The notes below the pieces were generated by a model. That model saw only the letters and a list, made by a program, of their open reading frames with translations, made no database searches and was not told the DNA's origin. From Verpa conica (lineage: Eukaryota; Ascomycota; Pezizomycetes; Pezizales; Morchellaceae), in assembly GCA_033030425.1 (NCBI GenBank), contig JAUFSD010000007.1:558001-622000 (forward strand): DNA of 64,000 bases, written 5' to 3'. Numbering within the stretch: the stretch's first letter is position 1; the number at the start of each line of letters is the position of its first letter. Shown one piece after another: positions 50,014 through 61,288 of this stretch. The position numbers were made by a program, and so were the translations under genes.

Positions 50014-52465
50014 CTAACCTTCCGCCTCGATATTTTCATGCGCATTACTCTGCCACCTAGTTAGTTTTTACCCAGAGATTCCTATAAAGTAGAACTGCAT
50101 ACCTTATGCTTCGGAGTGAAATAAAAGTCATCTGGACATTTCCCTAAGAACATCTCTGAAATTTTTACCCAATCCTTGTAATCCCCACTCCCTAATAATG
50201 TCTCCAACTCATTCCTTCCCTTCCATTGTGGCGGGCGGTCTTGGATCCTCGGGGGCAACCGCTCTAATATACCTAGCGGAACATACCTACACCCAAAACT
50301 CAACCACTCTAGTAAAAACCTCCTTGTAGTCGCGATCCCAAGCTCGTCTCCACCCCAACACTCAAGTCCATAACGGGCGTACTCCTTAATATATTCAAGA
50401 CGTTCGCTTGCAGATTTATCGAGGTATTGGCCAGTTGTAATTTCTTCAAATATCCACGGCTTGATGAGCGCACCACGAGCCACCATGACGGAGTCGGCAC
50501 CTGATTTCTCAATGCCATTGTAGTAGTCGATATGTGAATAACAATCTCCATTCCCGACAAAATAAACCGGTAGCTTCTCCCTCCCCTCTTTTCCCTCAGC
50601 AGTATCTGCATTTACATCAGAGGCTTCCTTCAGCCCCTTGATTAGTGCCGCTGTCTCTGCGATGTACCCCCAATCAGCAGCCCTCGTATATCTTTGTTGC
50701 CTACTTCTTCCATGCAGCGTAATAGCCTGCACACATCCCTTATCATAAACCTTCTGCACCAGCTTCTTCGCCGTGGGGTGCGCATCTTTACATCCCATTC
50801 TAATCTTAACCGTAATTGGGGTTTCACCACTCACGTAGTTCATCCCAGACAGCATTTTAGTAAGCTTACTCTGGTTATCTAATAACGCAGATCCACCTCC
50901 TTGTCTATAGACAAGATCAATTGGACAGCCACAGTTCAGATCGATAAGAGAGAGACCATGGCGGGTGGAGGATGCGCTGGGGAAAAGGGAGGTAAGTGCT
51001 TCAGTAGCCCGAATTGCAGAGCCAACCTTGGTAGCGCAAATCTGTGCGCCAAAATGGGGGAGTTCTGAGGAGTGAGATTTGAGAAGTGCCCATTCCGCTT
51101 TGTGGCCCTGGAGAAGGGGGAGAGACATGGCCATTTCTGAGTATGTAAGAGCTGCACCGAGGGATGAGCAAAGACGGCGGAAAGGGAGGTTTCCAGTTGT
51201 ACTGTGGGGTGTTAGTTCGTAGCTTATAAATTGTTATGGAATAAACCTCGAGGGAATACTCACGTTAAGGGTGCTAATAATGGGGTATCTTTGCCGATGT
51301 AGATTTTGCGCTTTTCTTCGGCCCTGATAGGCTCTTCGACGTATGAAGCCCTACCTTCTTCCCTATCACCGTGAATGTTGAGCTCCTTCATAGCTTCGTC
51401 GACATATTTCTGATACACCACGCTTTTTTTGAATGGGAATTGATTCTTCCTAAGTGTGATCTTGACACTCATAGGGATATTGTTGACACACTCTCCATAC
51501 GGATCATCAAATCCCCCAATTGGAACTTCATTCTCCCATTCCTGAGGCCTGTCGTCACCTACACCCACAATGACTCTTGAGTTTGAAAATTTCTGCCTCC
51601 TGGCCTCCGCTGCAGCATCTTCATAGGACTTCTTCTTCTCCTCGTCGACGACGAGCATAAGTTCCCCATTCTCCTCCTTGGTGTGCGACTTGAGCCATCT
51701 ACATCTCCACCCACTTGCGCACCAGCCGCGCTTCTCCCATACCGGGCAGACACCATCGATATCCTCCCGTTTATTCTTAAGGTAATCACGGAGCACATGT
51801 GAATACGCACACTTTTTTGGTAGATCTGTTGCGGTCTCTATCTTCACCCCAGTCTCTTCGGTCTCTTCTTTCTCCACCCCAACCTCTTCCTCCAACTTGA
51901 GGGCTTCCCTCTCTTCATTCCTATTATTCCTTCCTCCATGCTTTCCACCTCTTCCGCCCCTTCCTCCCCTTCCTCCCCTCACCGGATTATCGTTACCTCG
52001 GAAGTTAGGATTAGCCGCAAATTCACACACCGTGCTCTCGAATAGCCCTTCGCGCGGAACAAGGACGAGGCTGTTACAAAGCTTCACCTCATCGTTCGCA
52101 AAATGAAATTTCCGGGCTTTGTTCTGTCCCCTCTCACGCTTCCGCCCCTTATCGCGGTCATCACCGCATTCGTGGCGGGCGGCCTCGGCGTCATCGTCAT
52201 TTGCAACTGCAGCGGGGTTAACGCGAGGGGTGTTGAAGACGAGAAATCTATTCAAGTAAGATCAATTGAGTAAACTGTGTCTAAGTGAAAGAGAAATGAA
52301 TACGGACTCGGGCTTGATGTCCGCAACACCATTGTTCCCACCGTCTCGGGAGTCAAGGCGGGGTTTTTTCGCTACTGGCTCAGAGCCTTCCGTTACTGTT
52401 GTACTAAAAGTATCTTCATCGGGTGCAGTAGCTGGGCGCTTCGTTGCTGTTTCTTCTGACGACAT
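50014..52465 (-). CDS. DUS3: tRNA-dihydrouridine(47) synthase, Dus3
   Basis: FMN/NAD(P)H-dependent reduction of a uridine in the variable region of cytosolic tRNAs. Exons on minus: 52465-52308, 52247-51264, 51201-50103, 50049-50014; introns 60, 62 and 53 bp; 758 aa. Donor of intron 1 (GTCCGT) was chosen because it alone restores [15 protein letters not shown]-terminal low-complexity region with an RGG run ([13 protein letters not shown]), then CCCH-type zinc-finger segments ([19 protein letters not shown]). TIM-barrel: [33 protein letters not shown] (catalytic Cys in GCP), [43 protein letters not shown]. The C-terminus TPKHK is followed by a 12-codon exon giving [11 protein letters not shown], as in homologues. 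Stopping at 50082 would give KVCSSTL, which I think is intron read-through. Confidence 0.95.
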
Positions 52466-53414
52466 GACTATGTTGTGTGAGTGTGAAGGTCAGCCAGAAT
52501 TTTTGTGGGGTGGAAAAAGCCCTTTGGAGTTGGGGTATGATGGGATGGGATGGGTTGATAAGATAAGATGGATGAGTAAGGGGCCGAGTGAGAGGGTATG
52601 GATGTGTGGTGGAGGAGAGAGGGTGGGGATTGGGTCGGTAAGTAAAGAGGTGTGATATGGGACTGATGAGATCTGTCATAATAGGCGGGTAAGAGGGGGC
52701 TGGTGAGAGGAACACCGACGTCACGGCATTGGTTCGAATATAAATCTTAAGGTTATCTTGTGTGGACTAAAGGAAAGCTGCTATATGTAATATCCAAGTA
52801 GTTAACTACGAACAATTTAGTAGGGGCAAAGTGAATAGTATTTTTAAAGGCAACCTACATATAGCCATCGAATGGCACGAGAGTAATGCCAACAAGGAAT
52901 AGGCCAATGAAGGAGAAGTTAGGGTTTTATACATACTAGCGGTTCTAGCAATCCAGATAACTCCATATCTCTCCACTCATTTAAGTAGTATTGTAATAAT
53001 AAAACCTTATAAATATACTACAACTGTCTTCCATCCTCCTTTATCCCAGCTCACTTATCCCATTATGGCGGGCTCTGAAGTGAATATATAACATTAAAGC
53101 TACTATATAATACTTCCTACTACTTTTCGACAAACAGACAAAATATATGTAGACCCTAACCTTCGCCGACCAGGGGGTGTCTAGATTAACGCACAGACCA
53201 ATGGAGACAAATGATGTTTTACGAAATCACCGACCCTTTTAATCTTTCACCATACTTATTCCTAGGAAAACTTGGTATTCAAAGCTCTATAAACTAGAAA
53301 TCGCGAATAGACATAAATACAACGCTGGTTCATAATCGCTGCTTCTAACTACCCATGAATCCTGCTATTATACACCTATGCTCAATTCTTTGCTTCCTAA
53401 TATGCTCCTTTCCT
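52466..53414. other. Intergenic region between DUS3 and the acyl-CoA dehydrogenase
   Basis: DUS3 promoter side is GGGAT/GGATG-rich on plus (52530-52700). The remainder is AT-rich. No gene recognised. Confidence 0.5.
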
Positions 53415-54889
53415 TTACGCTTTATATTCTTTTTGTAGCAACTTCGCAATAGTTTGTAGTTGGATGTTACTAGTCCCCTCATAAATCGCTCCAATTTTAC
53501 TATCCCTCCAGAACTTCTCCGCCAGCCCCTCACGTACAAAACCCATACCTCCCATCCACTCGATTGCACTCCCAGACACCCTTTGCGCAACCTGAGACGC
53601 ATACAACTTCGCCATTGCCGCCTCTCTCACAAATCCCTCGCCCGCACGAGCTCCGCCAGCCTCCTTAACACGAACAGCATTGTACACCAGCGCCCGCGCA
53701 GCTTCAATCTCTGTGCGTGCTTGTGCGATCTGGAACTGCATACCCTGGAATTCACCAATATATTTCCCGAACTGTTTACGATCGTTCCAGACGTATTTGA
53801 CTGCATTTTCCCAGGCACCAAGGGCGAGACCGGTCATTTGCGCAGCGATACCAATACGACCTTCGTTGAGAAGGGAGATGGCGTATTTATATCCCTCTCC
53901 TTCATTTCCCAACAAGTTCTCTGCAGGAACTTCCACGTCATCGAAAGTTAGCACACACGTGCTACTCGCCTTAATCCCGAGCTTCTTCTCCTTCTTTGCG
54001 ATTGCGAATCCGGGCATTCCCTTCTCAACTACTAAGGCAGTAATTCCCTTATAGCCTCGTTCCGGGGCAATGTTGGCGAATACAATGAATATTTCAGATT
54101 CTGCGGCATTGGTGATCCACATCTTTTGGCCAGTGATTTTATAAGAGCCACCGGAAGAGGATTTAACGGCTTTTGTTTGTAAGGCGAAGGCATCGCTCCC
54201 TGAGGCGGGCTCGGAGAGACAGAAGGAGCCGACGGTGCCGGTTGCGAGGCGGGGAAGGTACTTCTTTTTGATGGCTGGTGAGCCGTAGGTCCGGAAAGCG
54301 GTATTTACGAGAGTGTTGTGGACATCTACAAGAACAGAAACCTGGGGGGCGGGGGGTTAGCTACTGTTTCTAAATTTCTTTGAAGATGGTCTTCTAGACT
54401 CCGATTATGTTGCATATTTACTACTTTATGCATTCAATAACTTCCTACTCTACTTATTTGGCTCTCTCCAAAAGAGATAATTCATCCTCCTCCCCAATGA
54501 AATTTTAGAAAGAAAGAAAAGTAACTTACGGAAGGATCAACTCTCGCTAGTTCCTCAATCGCCACAACTGCTGACCCAAATCCCATCCCAGACCCACCAT
54601 ACTCCTCCTCAATCTCAATACCCATAACACCCTGCTCAAACAACTGTTCTACAATCCCCTTATCCATCATTTCTGCCTCATCCATGTCCCTAACTTTTGG
54701 CAAAACCACTTCTCTCGCAAAACGCCCAACCGATTCCTTCAACATTTCCTCTGTCTCTGTGAGATGAAAAATCGGTGTCGGGTTTATCTCTGAGAAATTA
54801 CGCTTAGCAATTAATGAGGCCATTCCAGGTCGTAGGATAAGGGCAGGCCGGCGAAGCGTACGGGGAAGGGTAGAACGTAGGGAAGCCAT
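53415..54889 (-). CDS. Mitochondrial short/branched-chain acyl-CoA dehydrogenase
   Basis: FAD-dependent first step of short- or branched-chain acyl-CoA oxidation, probably isoleucine/valine catabolism in mitochondria. Exons on minus: 54889-54530 and 54341-53415; 188-bp intron; 428 aa, normal for the family. The first ~35 residues are Arg/Leu/Ser-rich without acidic residues (LRSTLPRTLRRPALILRPG), fitting a mitochondrial presequence. Conserved features: YGGSGMGFGSAV, CLSEPASGSDAFAL, KMWITNA, FDDVEVPAENLLG, RIGIAAQMTG, NDRKQFGKYIGEFQGMQFQ, EWMGGMGF, and the terminal IYEGTSNIQLQTIAKLL containing the catalytic Glu and FAD contacts. These match ACADSB/SBCAD more than isovaleryl-CoA dehydrogenase. 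The alternative upstream frame from 55186 is unlikely; the ATG at 54889 starts a typical presequence. Confidence 0.94.
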
Positions 54890-56024
54890 AGTTATGGTGC
54901 TGGAGTTGTAGTGTAGGTGGGTAATGGTGGTGGGAGTAGAGGGGAAATATTTAACAATAACAGGGAGTAGAACCTGTGTACTATAGAGAAAGAGGAGAAT
55001 ACTTTTAAAGACTTCGTAGTGAGGGGGAGAGTTTTTGAAAGAAGAAGCTGGGGAAGTTGTTATTGTATAGTGCCAAGAACCCCACATAAATGACCGAAAG
55101 CCGCCGCAAAGCGAGACATTCTTAGACATGTGATTCTTCCATTCCTCCAGAAATCGGCTCGAGCTCGGCTTGTGAAAGGTCAACAACCACGAGTTCTAGG
55201 TCATCTGATAATCATCTAGAACTCGATAATCATCAGCTTTGGAAGGGAGTTAGGTATAGTACTTAGGCTCGAGGGATTTATGGGGACTATTGGTTACTAA
55301 GTATCTTCAACACCTCTTTCGTCCCTTTCTAGACATCGATCAATACCATCTAGAGTTGATCGAGTAGATCCCTGCTTGAGCTTTACTATAGGGGAAGGGA
55401 GCCGAGGTTCTTTCCTACGTCTCTTTTCTAGTAGTGAAAGACTCCTTGGAGTAATTTTGCTAATCATATGTGTATAGCCCTGGGGATATCGGAATATCAG
55501 ATGAGGCCTAGATATACCACTTAAAACTGATAACAGCTTCTGTTTATTTATCCCTACGTTAAAGCTCTACTTTAAGAATCAACTATTTATATCTGTGACA
55601 TCACCAACTTTGAAGTGGGGACTAAGCAACATCAGATATCACCCACCCTAGGTTACAAGATATTTATTTGACCCAAGGGTCGTACACTTGAATAATGAGA
55701 CGGGGGGGTTAGGCCCTTTGTTGAATGTGTAACGGTAGAAGTCAACAGGTCGAGTATAAAGGACACATTCATTCAGTGAGTGAAGCTCTCAGATAGCCAG
55801 GCGTTCGAAGATTTCATACCCAGTATTCACAATAATCCTAATACTTTACCAAAGTTTAAGATAAATAAGAAACATAGGGTTTCCAAAGGCTTTCCTACCT
55901 ATGAAGTACCATTATTTACTATTCCTTCTGGCCACCCTGAAAAAGCCCATAGCGCTTCTAAGACGCTATGCTATAAAACAAATAATAAAAGGGGGAAACA
56001 AAGTCATAACTAAATCAAATCAAA
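54890..56024. other. Intergenic region upstream of the acyl-CoA dehydrogenase
   Basis: Promoter of the dehydrogenase and 3' flank of the Clp1-like gene. A 78-codon plus frame at 55780-56013 has no motif. A short AAATC tandem repeat (about 56012-56031) sits at the stop codon of the Clp1-like gene. Confidence 0.5.
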
Positions 56025-57568
56025 TCAAATCGTTCCGCCCAGGTATTCAACTGTCTCCTTAACCTTCGCGCCCACATTTACCCCTGTATTTCCAGTATAA
56101 ATCCACTCAACAACATCTTCCCAGACTTCTGGGAATGGTAATGGGATCTCCACCGTAGCGCCTCTCTTTACATGCTCACATAGAAGGACCGCCGCAAGAA
56201 GAGGTACGCGATACAATGCATACTCGATATCTAACAACCTGAATATCAGTATGGGATACCCCCAAGAGCCGGTTCGGCGAATGACTAACGAATTGGAATA
56301 GCACGCCTTTTCTCTGCTTCTACAGCAATTTTATCCTTCAACTCTTCAACCTTGGTCCCTTGATAATGCTCATTATGATGTCTTTGGTGATATCGTGGCG
56401 AGGTAGAGTGTTTACCAACTCTATATGAATCCGACTTTCGGATTGGAAAATGCTTTTGTATATAGAACGGCTTTTTCGTTCGGCAGTATGGTACGACCCG
56501 GACCCTAACGAGTTTCTTTGCTATTTCTAGCTCTACATCTTCCCCATTAACACTATTTGGTGACAGTGAGATCTTAGACATAGCTCGGTAGAGATCACTC
56601 GAGGAAGTGGAGGAGCGGATACTCGATGCTGAGCTTGGGATAGCGACGGCACGAATGAAGGCATCTGCTGTTGCTGAATTAAAAAGATAGATACTACCCC
56701 ATTCTCGGAGCTTGTTTGTTGTATATGAGAAGGGAATATTGCCAAGATATCGAGGGTCGAGAGGGTTATGAATTTTCCGTTCAGTCTCTAGAGAGTCATC
56801 AAGATTCTCTGCACATAATGGCTGCAGGAGAAACGAAGACGATTCTATATCTACGTCATCATCTTTGAATGCCTGCTGCATAAGCATCTCCCGATTCCCA
56901 TTACTTCCTATGCAACTACTATCTTTGAAATCCTGCGGAGAAGACATAGCACTCCCTCGCCGCGATGCATCGGGCGCCTGCATCTTAAGATCCACAATAC
57001 CACCAAAACTTCTCGTGTACGGCTCCAATGCAACTGAGTGTCTCCTCGGAACATTCGATGATTGCGTAATTGTCCTTAAAGTTGGGTGGATGTTCATCTG
57101 GGGTGTCCCAGCCTCTGAGCCAGAATATGGTGGTGTATCTAGCTGGTAGTGGTAGTTGAGATTAAGGTAGTAATCCCTTGCCGCTATAATAGTCGGAGAT
57201 AAAATTTCCATAGGCGGGGTGAGGGATTTCCCATAGGCCTCGTGGTCATATTGTAGGCTTCTGGGTTTAATCTGATTTGGGCGAGAGACTAGACGTCTAG
57301 CTGCGAGTGTGGAAGAGGATGTTGATAAGGAGATAGAGGGATCTATAGCAGCAACAGAAGCATACTGGGGGAATAGGTTATTGGGGGTTAATAAACCGGA
57401 CCGGATTGGGGTAGGCATGTTTGTTGCACAAAAGTTGGAAGGAGGTGGGAATTCCTGGTCTGATGAAGGTGGATGTGTCTTGGGAGTATCTGCCTTCATT
57501 CTTAAACTTATGAGCAACTTTCTCGAAGACTCTGGGGGCCTAGAGACACTTAAAACTAGACAAGTCAT
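56025..57568 (-). CDS. Clp1-like (clampless 1-like) fungal protein
   Basis: Exons on minus: 57568-56290 and 56230-56025; intron 59 bp (GTTAGT); 494 aa. I chose the acceptor giving RRAIPIHIEYALYRVP because it restores the PIHLEYA-type motif known to me from Clp1-like proteins; it also keeps the frame. Residues 1-270 are Ser/Pro-rich and disordered. Conserved middle: NIPFSYTTNKLREWGSIYLF followed by NSATADAFIRAV, then RVRVVPYCRTKKPFYIQKHF. The C-terminal module LLAAVLLCEHVKRGATVEIP, LPFPEVWEDVVEWIYTG resembles a BTB/POZ-like segment. In basidiomycetes Clp1 controls clamp formation and dikaryotic growth; in ascomycetes the role is not established. The start codon is uncertain, with a second Met at MPTPIRSG. 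Confidence 0.7.
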
Positions 57569-59580
57569 AGGAGTTGAGTTGGGCTGTCGAGTCTAGATAA
57601 CAAGTATCCCTATGGGGCGAAGTCCAGATACTTACCGCCAGTACCAACTAATGATATTAGCTATGGATATAATGAAAGCGGTCGGACTATGAAGTAAAAT
57701 TTCCAAGTTTAGAGTAAAGCAGATGACCTAGTTCTGAAACGGAATACTAGTAATACGAACAACCTTTTGAGAGAAGGACGGCTATCTACTAATGACGTCC
57801 GTGCTAAGTGTATCTTTTGATCTCGGAGTGCGTGGGCTTTATCAAACAGGCAACCCCACACACAAAAATCAGATATATAAGAAATCATCACCGCTGTGAC
57901 CTTTAATTAGGTTTATTGCGTGCTCGGTGATTAAAAGTAACTAAACTATTGGCCAGAGAGCCATGCATATCCTATATAAATTAGGATTACGGAAAGTCAC
58001 TAGGGAGCAGAATTCGATAAAAATAAAGAAGCAAACCCGAGTAAACAACTATCCGCCAGGCCCCTTGCTTCTCTCTCGGACTTACTGGCGGGCTGCGGAA
58101 TAAAATGGGACGCACCTCAGAAGAATTCACAGTTATAGAGTGTTTCCTGAAAGAAATAATAAAATGACCGATATTCATGGTAGTAATTAATGTAGCTGGC
58201 ACCCCTCACATCCTGCAGGAGGTTAGCAGCATGGCGAAACTTTGGAGCACAAAGAGATAGCAATAGTGGTGGTGGTCGAGGGTAAAGTAGTGGGTAAAAA
58301 TTTTCTTGGATATCATATATTTAGTCTACTGAAGCTGTTTGGCACCAACTGGATTATGATCTGTTACTATGTTATGAAAGCATTTTTGCATATATATCCG
58401 ACATCCATTCCACAAGCCAACCTCCTAGTCGAGAAGCTCCTAGTCGAGAAGCCGACTTGAGATGACGCAAGGGTTCAAAGTTTGCGACTGTGCCTAAGCT
58501 TAGAGTCAACAAGACAAAGAAAGAGTCGTGGACAAAGACTGTACAAACAGATGTGGAAAGCCTCCACAACCCGGCGGAGCGGGTAGGACAAACCTTAAAT
58601 TCTCCGCATAAGCCTTGGCAATATTTCTATATTATAAACTGAGGTATATGACCCGGTTTTTCGCGCCTGATCCAATCGCGGTATTAGATTTGTGACGTAA
58701 ATTATTTAGGAGGGAGTCACGAGATCATGCATAGGCGGACGTTATAAGGTCGCTTGTTATGAGGATGTTCCTACGCATGCTGGTACCCGCTGGTATATCT
58801 ACGAAAGAAAAAAAAATATCATTACCTACACTTGTGGGTTTCTCCTAAGATATGGCATTCTAGAAGGATATACCGGGAATATGATGTTGATGCTGATCCA
58901 TAGTCTCCATTTGTGTCCCCCAATCTTTGTGCTTGTTTTGACTTAGAACTTAATCCGGTTTTCTGAGCTATAGATACTCAACATGTTTTTTATCACTCTG
59001 AGAAGATACTTCAGAACCTAATCGAAAAGTAAATAGGCGGAAGAAGACTTGAGTCGGAGTTATTTATACCTAAATTACTACCAACGGTAAGTTTTATAGC
59101 TATCAGGCTAATCACAAAAGACCTATAAATTTAACCCTCCTCTATAGATTGCTTGACGTCTCTTACTCACTTTACGGGTCAGGAATATTTACCAATGCCT
59201 TGGGATTACCCCAAAGCCTCTTTGGCTTACACCATTTTGAGATCTTTAAGTTTTATTCGACACGACACGCGTGCCGATTGCGAGAAAGCCCTAAAGAACA
59301 TAAAGCTTAAAAAAATGAGATCTGGATCTAGGGGGCCCTAAAGCTAATTTATTTTAGTCATAACGACAAGTACAAAGGTTTGAATATAGTTCTAAAATTT
59401 ATGAGATGAAGCCTGCCCCTTGAAAGGATCCAGGATCGAAGAACCGTATCTAATAACAATGAGAAATAAGTTAGGCACTAAATGTACGGTAAATACTACA
59501 GTCGACTGGTCACCTTCGTCGAAAGTCGAGAAACTGCATGATATCATAAATATATATATGCACACGACTTGGGCCACACA
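57569..59580. other. Gene-poor region before the transposon
   Basis: No supported ORF. A 15-bp tandem duplication (CTCCTAGTCGAGAAG) occupies 58422-58451. AT-rich with stops on both strands. Confidence 0.5.
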
Positions 59581-59582
59581 TA

Positions 59583-59659
59583 CTCGTGTCAGGGCTAAAG
59601 TATTGGGACAGACCGGGGGTGGAGGGGTCAGCGCTCACGGAGGGTAGTGGTCAGAGCTC
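59583..59659 (+). repeat. Left terminal inverted repeat
   Basis: 77 bp starting CTCGTGTCAGGG, inverse complement of 61210-61286 apart from about two substitutions near GGAGGGTAG versus GGGAGGTAG. Confidence 0.9.
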
Positions 59660-59781
59660 ATAGAAGTGATGCGGTTAAGAGGATAGAATCAATTATTAAA
59701 GTCTGTAGTATTACAAAAAACTAAACTAATAAAAAAATTAAACCCGAGTGCATCTGCTGTTAGAACCAAGTGTACTTGCTG

Positions 59782-60924
59782 TTAGAACCGAGTGTGCCCG
59801 CCATTTGCCTGGATAACTGCCTGGACCCGTGCAGGCATACTATCAACCAATTCTGTAATCTCGATATTCGGAATGGTAGCCCAGGCTTCCTGTACTGCCG
59901 CAGTCATATCAGGAACCGTGGTTGGCCTGTTTTCCATGCGGTGGAGAAAATCTTTCATCCTTCTCCAAACCTCTTCAATAGGGTTAAGGTCAGGAGAAGA
60001 AGCAGGCCATTCAAGGGAAGGGAGGTTGTGTTGGTTGCGCAGTGACTGGGTATAGCGGGCAGAGTGAGCAGGGGCTTTATCCTCCATAATACAAAGTGGT
60101 TCACCAAACATTTCTAACTCTCGCTGATAAATAGGAACAAGAACAGGTACAAGAATTCGCTCAGAGTAGGCTTTAGCATTAACTTTTCCCCATGATTTAT
60201 CCCAAAAATTAAGAGAAAGTTTTCCCCCTATGCCTGATATAGCCCCCCAAACCATAAGTAAACTTAATTTTCGGAATTTAGGAACTATGCAGTCCTGTTT
60301 CTCTTCTTCACCAGGCTGGCGTGTAACCCAAATATTGCCGAGTGCGCCACCAATATTAAATGCACTTTCATCGGTCCAAATAACACGCCGCCAATCATCA
60401 ATCGACCACTCTGCATGAGCTAAAGCCCATGCAAGCCGTCTTGCCTTGGCGTTCTCGTTAAGGAAAGGTTTTTGTCGCGCAATTCGGCGATTATACCCTT
60501 CCGTTCTAAATGCGTCTCGAAGCACTTTAGGAGATGCATTAATACCGACTAATTGGGCAATATTTGCGTAAGAGAGGCGGCGGTGATATGCACTAGAAGT
60601 TGCCATTTGGATAAGGCGTTGACGATCATCTGCTGAAATGATTCTAGGGCGACCAGAACGAGTAGAAGAAGCAAAATTGATTTTGTTTACAATGCGGCCA
60701 ACAGTAGTACGAGGGATATGAAGGGTTCGAGAAATTTTGCGGATTGTCCAGTGTGCATGAAAACGGAGAGCATGAATAAAACAGCGTTTTTCGTAACTAA
60801 TTTCTTTTCCTCGGCGCTGACGCTGATGATTATAGCCGGTAAGAACTGTTTCGAGTCGTTCTTTGGAAGTGGGAACTAAGCGAGTTGATTCTGTAATACC
60901 TAACTCGGTTGGAACTGAAGACAT
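59782..60924 (-). CDS. Tc1/mariner DD34E transposase
   Basis: 380 aa, no stops or frameshifts. N-terminal helix-turn-helix region (residues ~40-140) with RKISRTLHIPRTTVGRIVNK, then GRPRIISADDRQRL and a second helical part LSYANIAQLVGI. Catalytic residues: Asp185 in IWTDESAFN, Asp282 in MEDKAPAHSA, Glu317 in SPDLNPIEEVW; 34 residues lie between the second Asp and the Glu, giving DD34E, a spacing of the Tc1 group. Start at ATG 60924. A short duplication (CTGTTAGAACC) precedes the stop region. Codon use was not measured. It catalyses cut-and-paste transposition into TA sites. Confidence 0.95.
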   Translation of the reverse strand: MSSVPTELGITESTRLVPTSKERLETVLTGYNHQRQRRGKEISYEKRCFIHALRFHAHWTIRKISRTLHIPRTTVGRIVNKINFASSTRSGRPRIISADDRQRLIQMATSSAYHRRLSYANIAQLVGINASPKVLRDAFRTEGYNRRIARQKPFLNENAKARRLAWALAHAEWSIDDWRRVIWTDESAFNIGGALGNIWVTRQPGEEEKQDCIVPKFRKLSLLMVWGAISGIGGKLSLNFWDKSWGKVNAKAYSERILVPVLVPIYQRELEMFGEPLCIMEDKAPAHSARYTQSLRNQHNLPSLEWPASSPDLNPIEEVWRRMKDFLHRMENRPTTVPDMTAAVQEAWATIPNIEITELVDSMPARVQAVIQANGGHTRF

Positions 60925-61209
60925 TTTTTATAAAGAACGCAATTTCTAGTATAAAGAAAAAATATAGAATAGCGAGTGAGAAGGAGATGGAATGTAGCTC
61001 AATATCACGGCCAAAAATGCGGATTTTATACCGTAATTCCTCACGAAAAAGCGGAAAATCTCGGCATTTTAAGCCGTACAAAAGCGAGGGCTCGGCCCAT
61101 CAGACTCAGTCTATTCCCTTTCTTACACTGTACTGCTAGTTGTCACTCTCGATTCTGACTACCAAAGTCATTACAATGTCCATCGTGATTTTTCATGGTG
61201 TTGAACTCG

Positions 61210-61286
61210 GAGCTCTGACCACTACCTCCCGTGAGCGCTGACCCCTCCACCCCCGGTCTGTCCCAATACTTTAGCCCTGACACGAG
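61210..61286 (-). repeat. Right terminal inverted repeat
   Basis: 77 bp ending CCCTGACACGAG and directly followed by the TA duplication; mirror of the left end. Confidence 0.9.
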
Positions 61287-61288
61287 TA

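Larger units (their letters stand above)
59581..61288. mobile_element. Complete Tc1/mariner element with 77-bp terminal inverted repeats
   Basis: The element spans 59583-61286 (1704 bp) and is flanked by TA at 59581-59582 and 61287-61288, the target duplication of Tc1/mariner transposons. Left TIR 59583-59659 and right TIR 61210-61286 begin CTCGTGTCAGGGCTAAAG and end in GAGCTC. By eye they differ at only two positions. The interior carries one long minus-strand transposase frame. Uninterrupted coding and near-identical ends point to a young and possibly autonomous copy. Confidence 0.93.
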
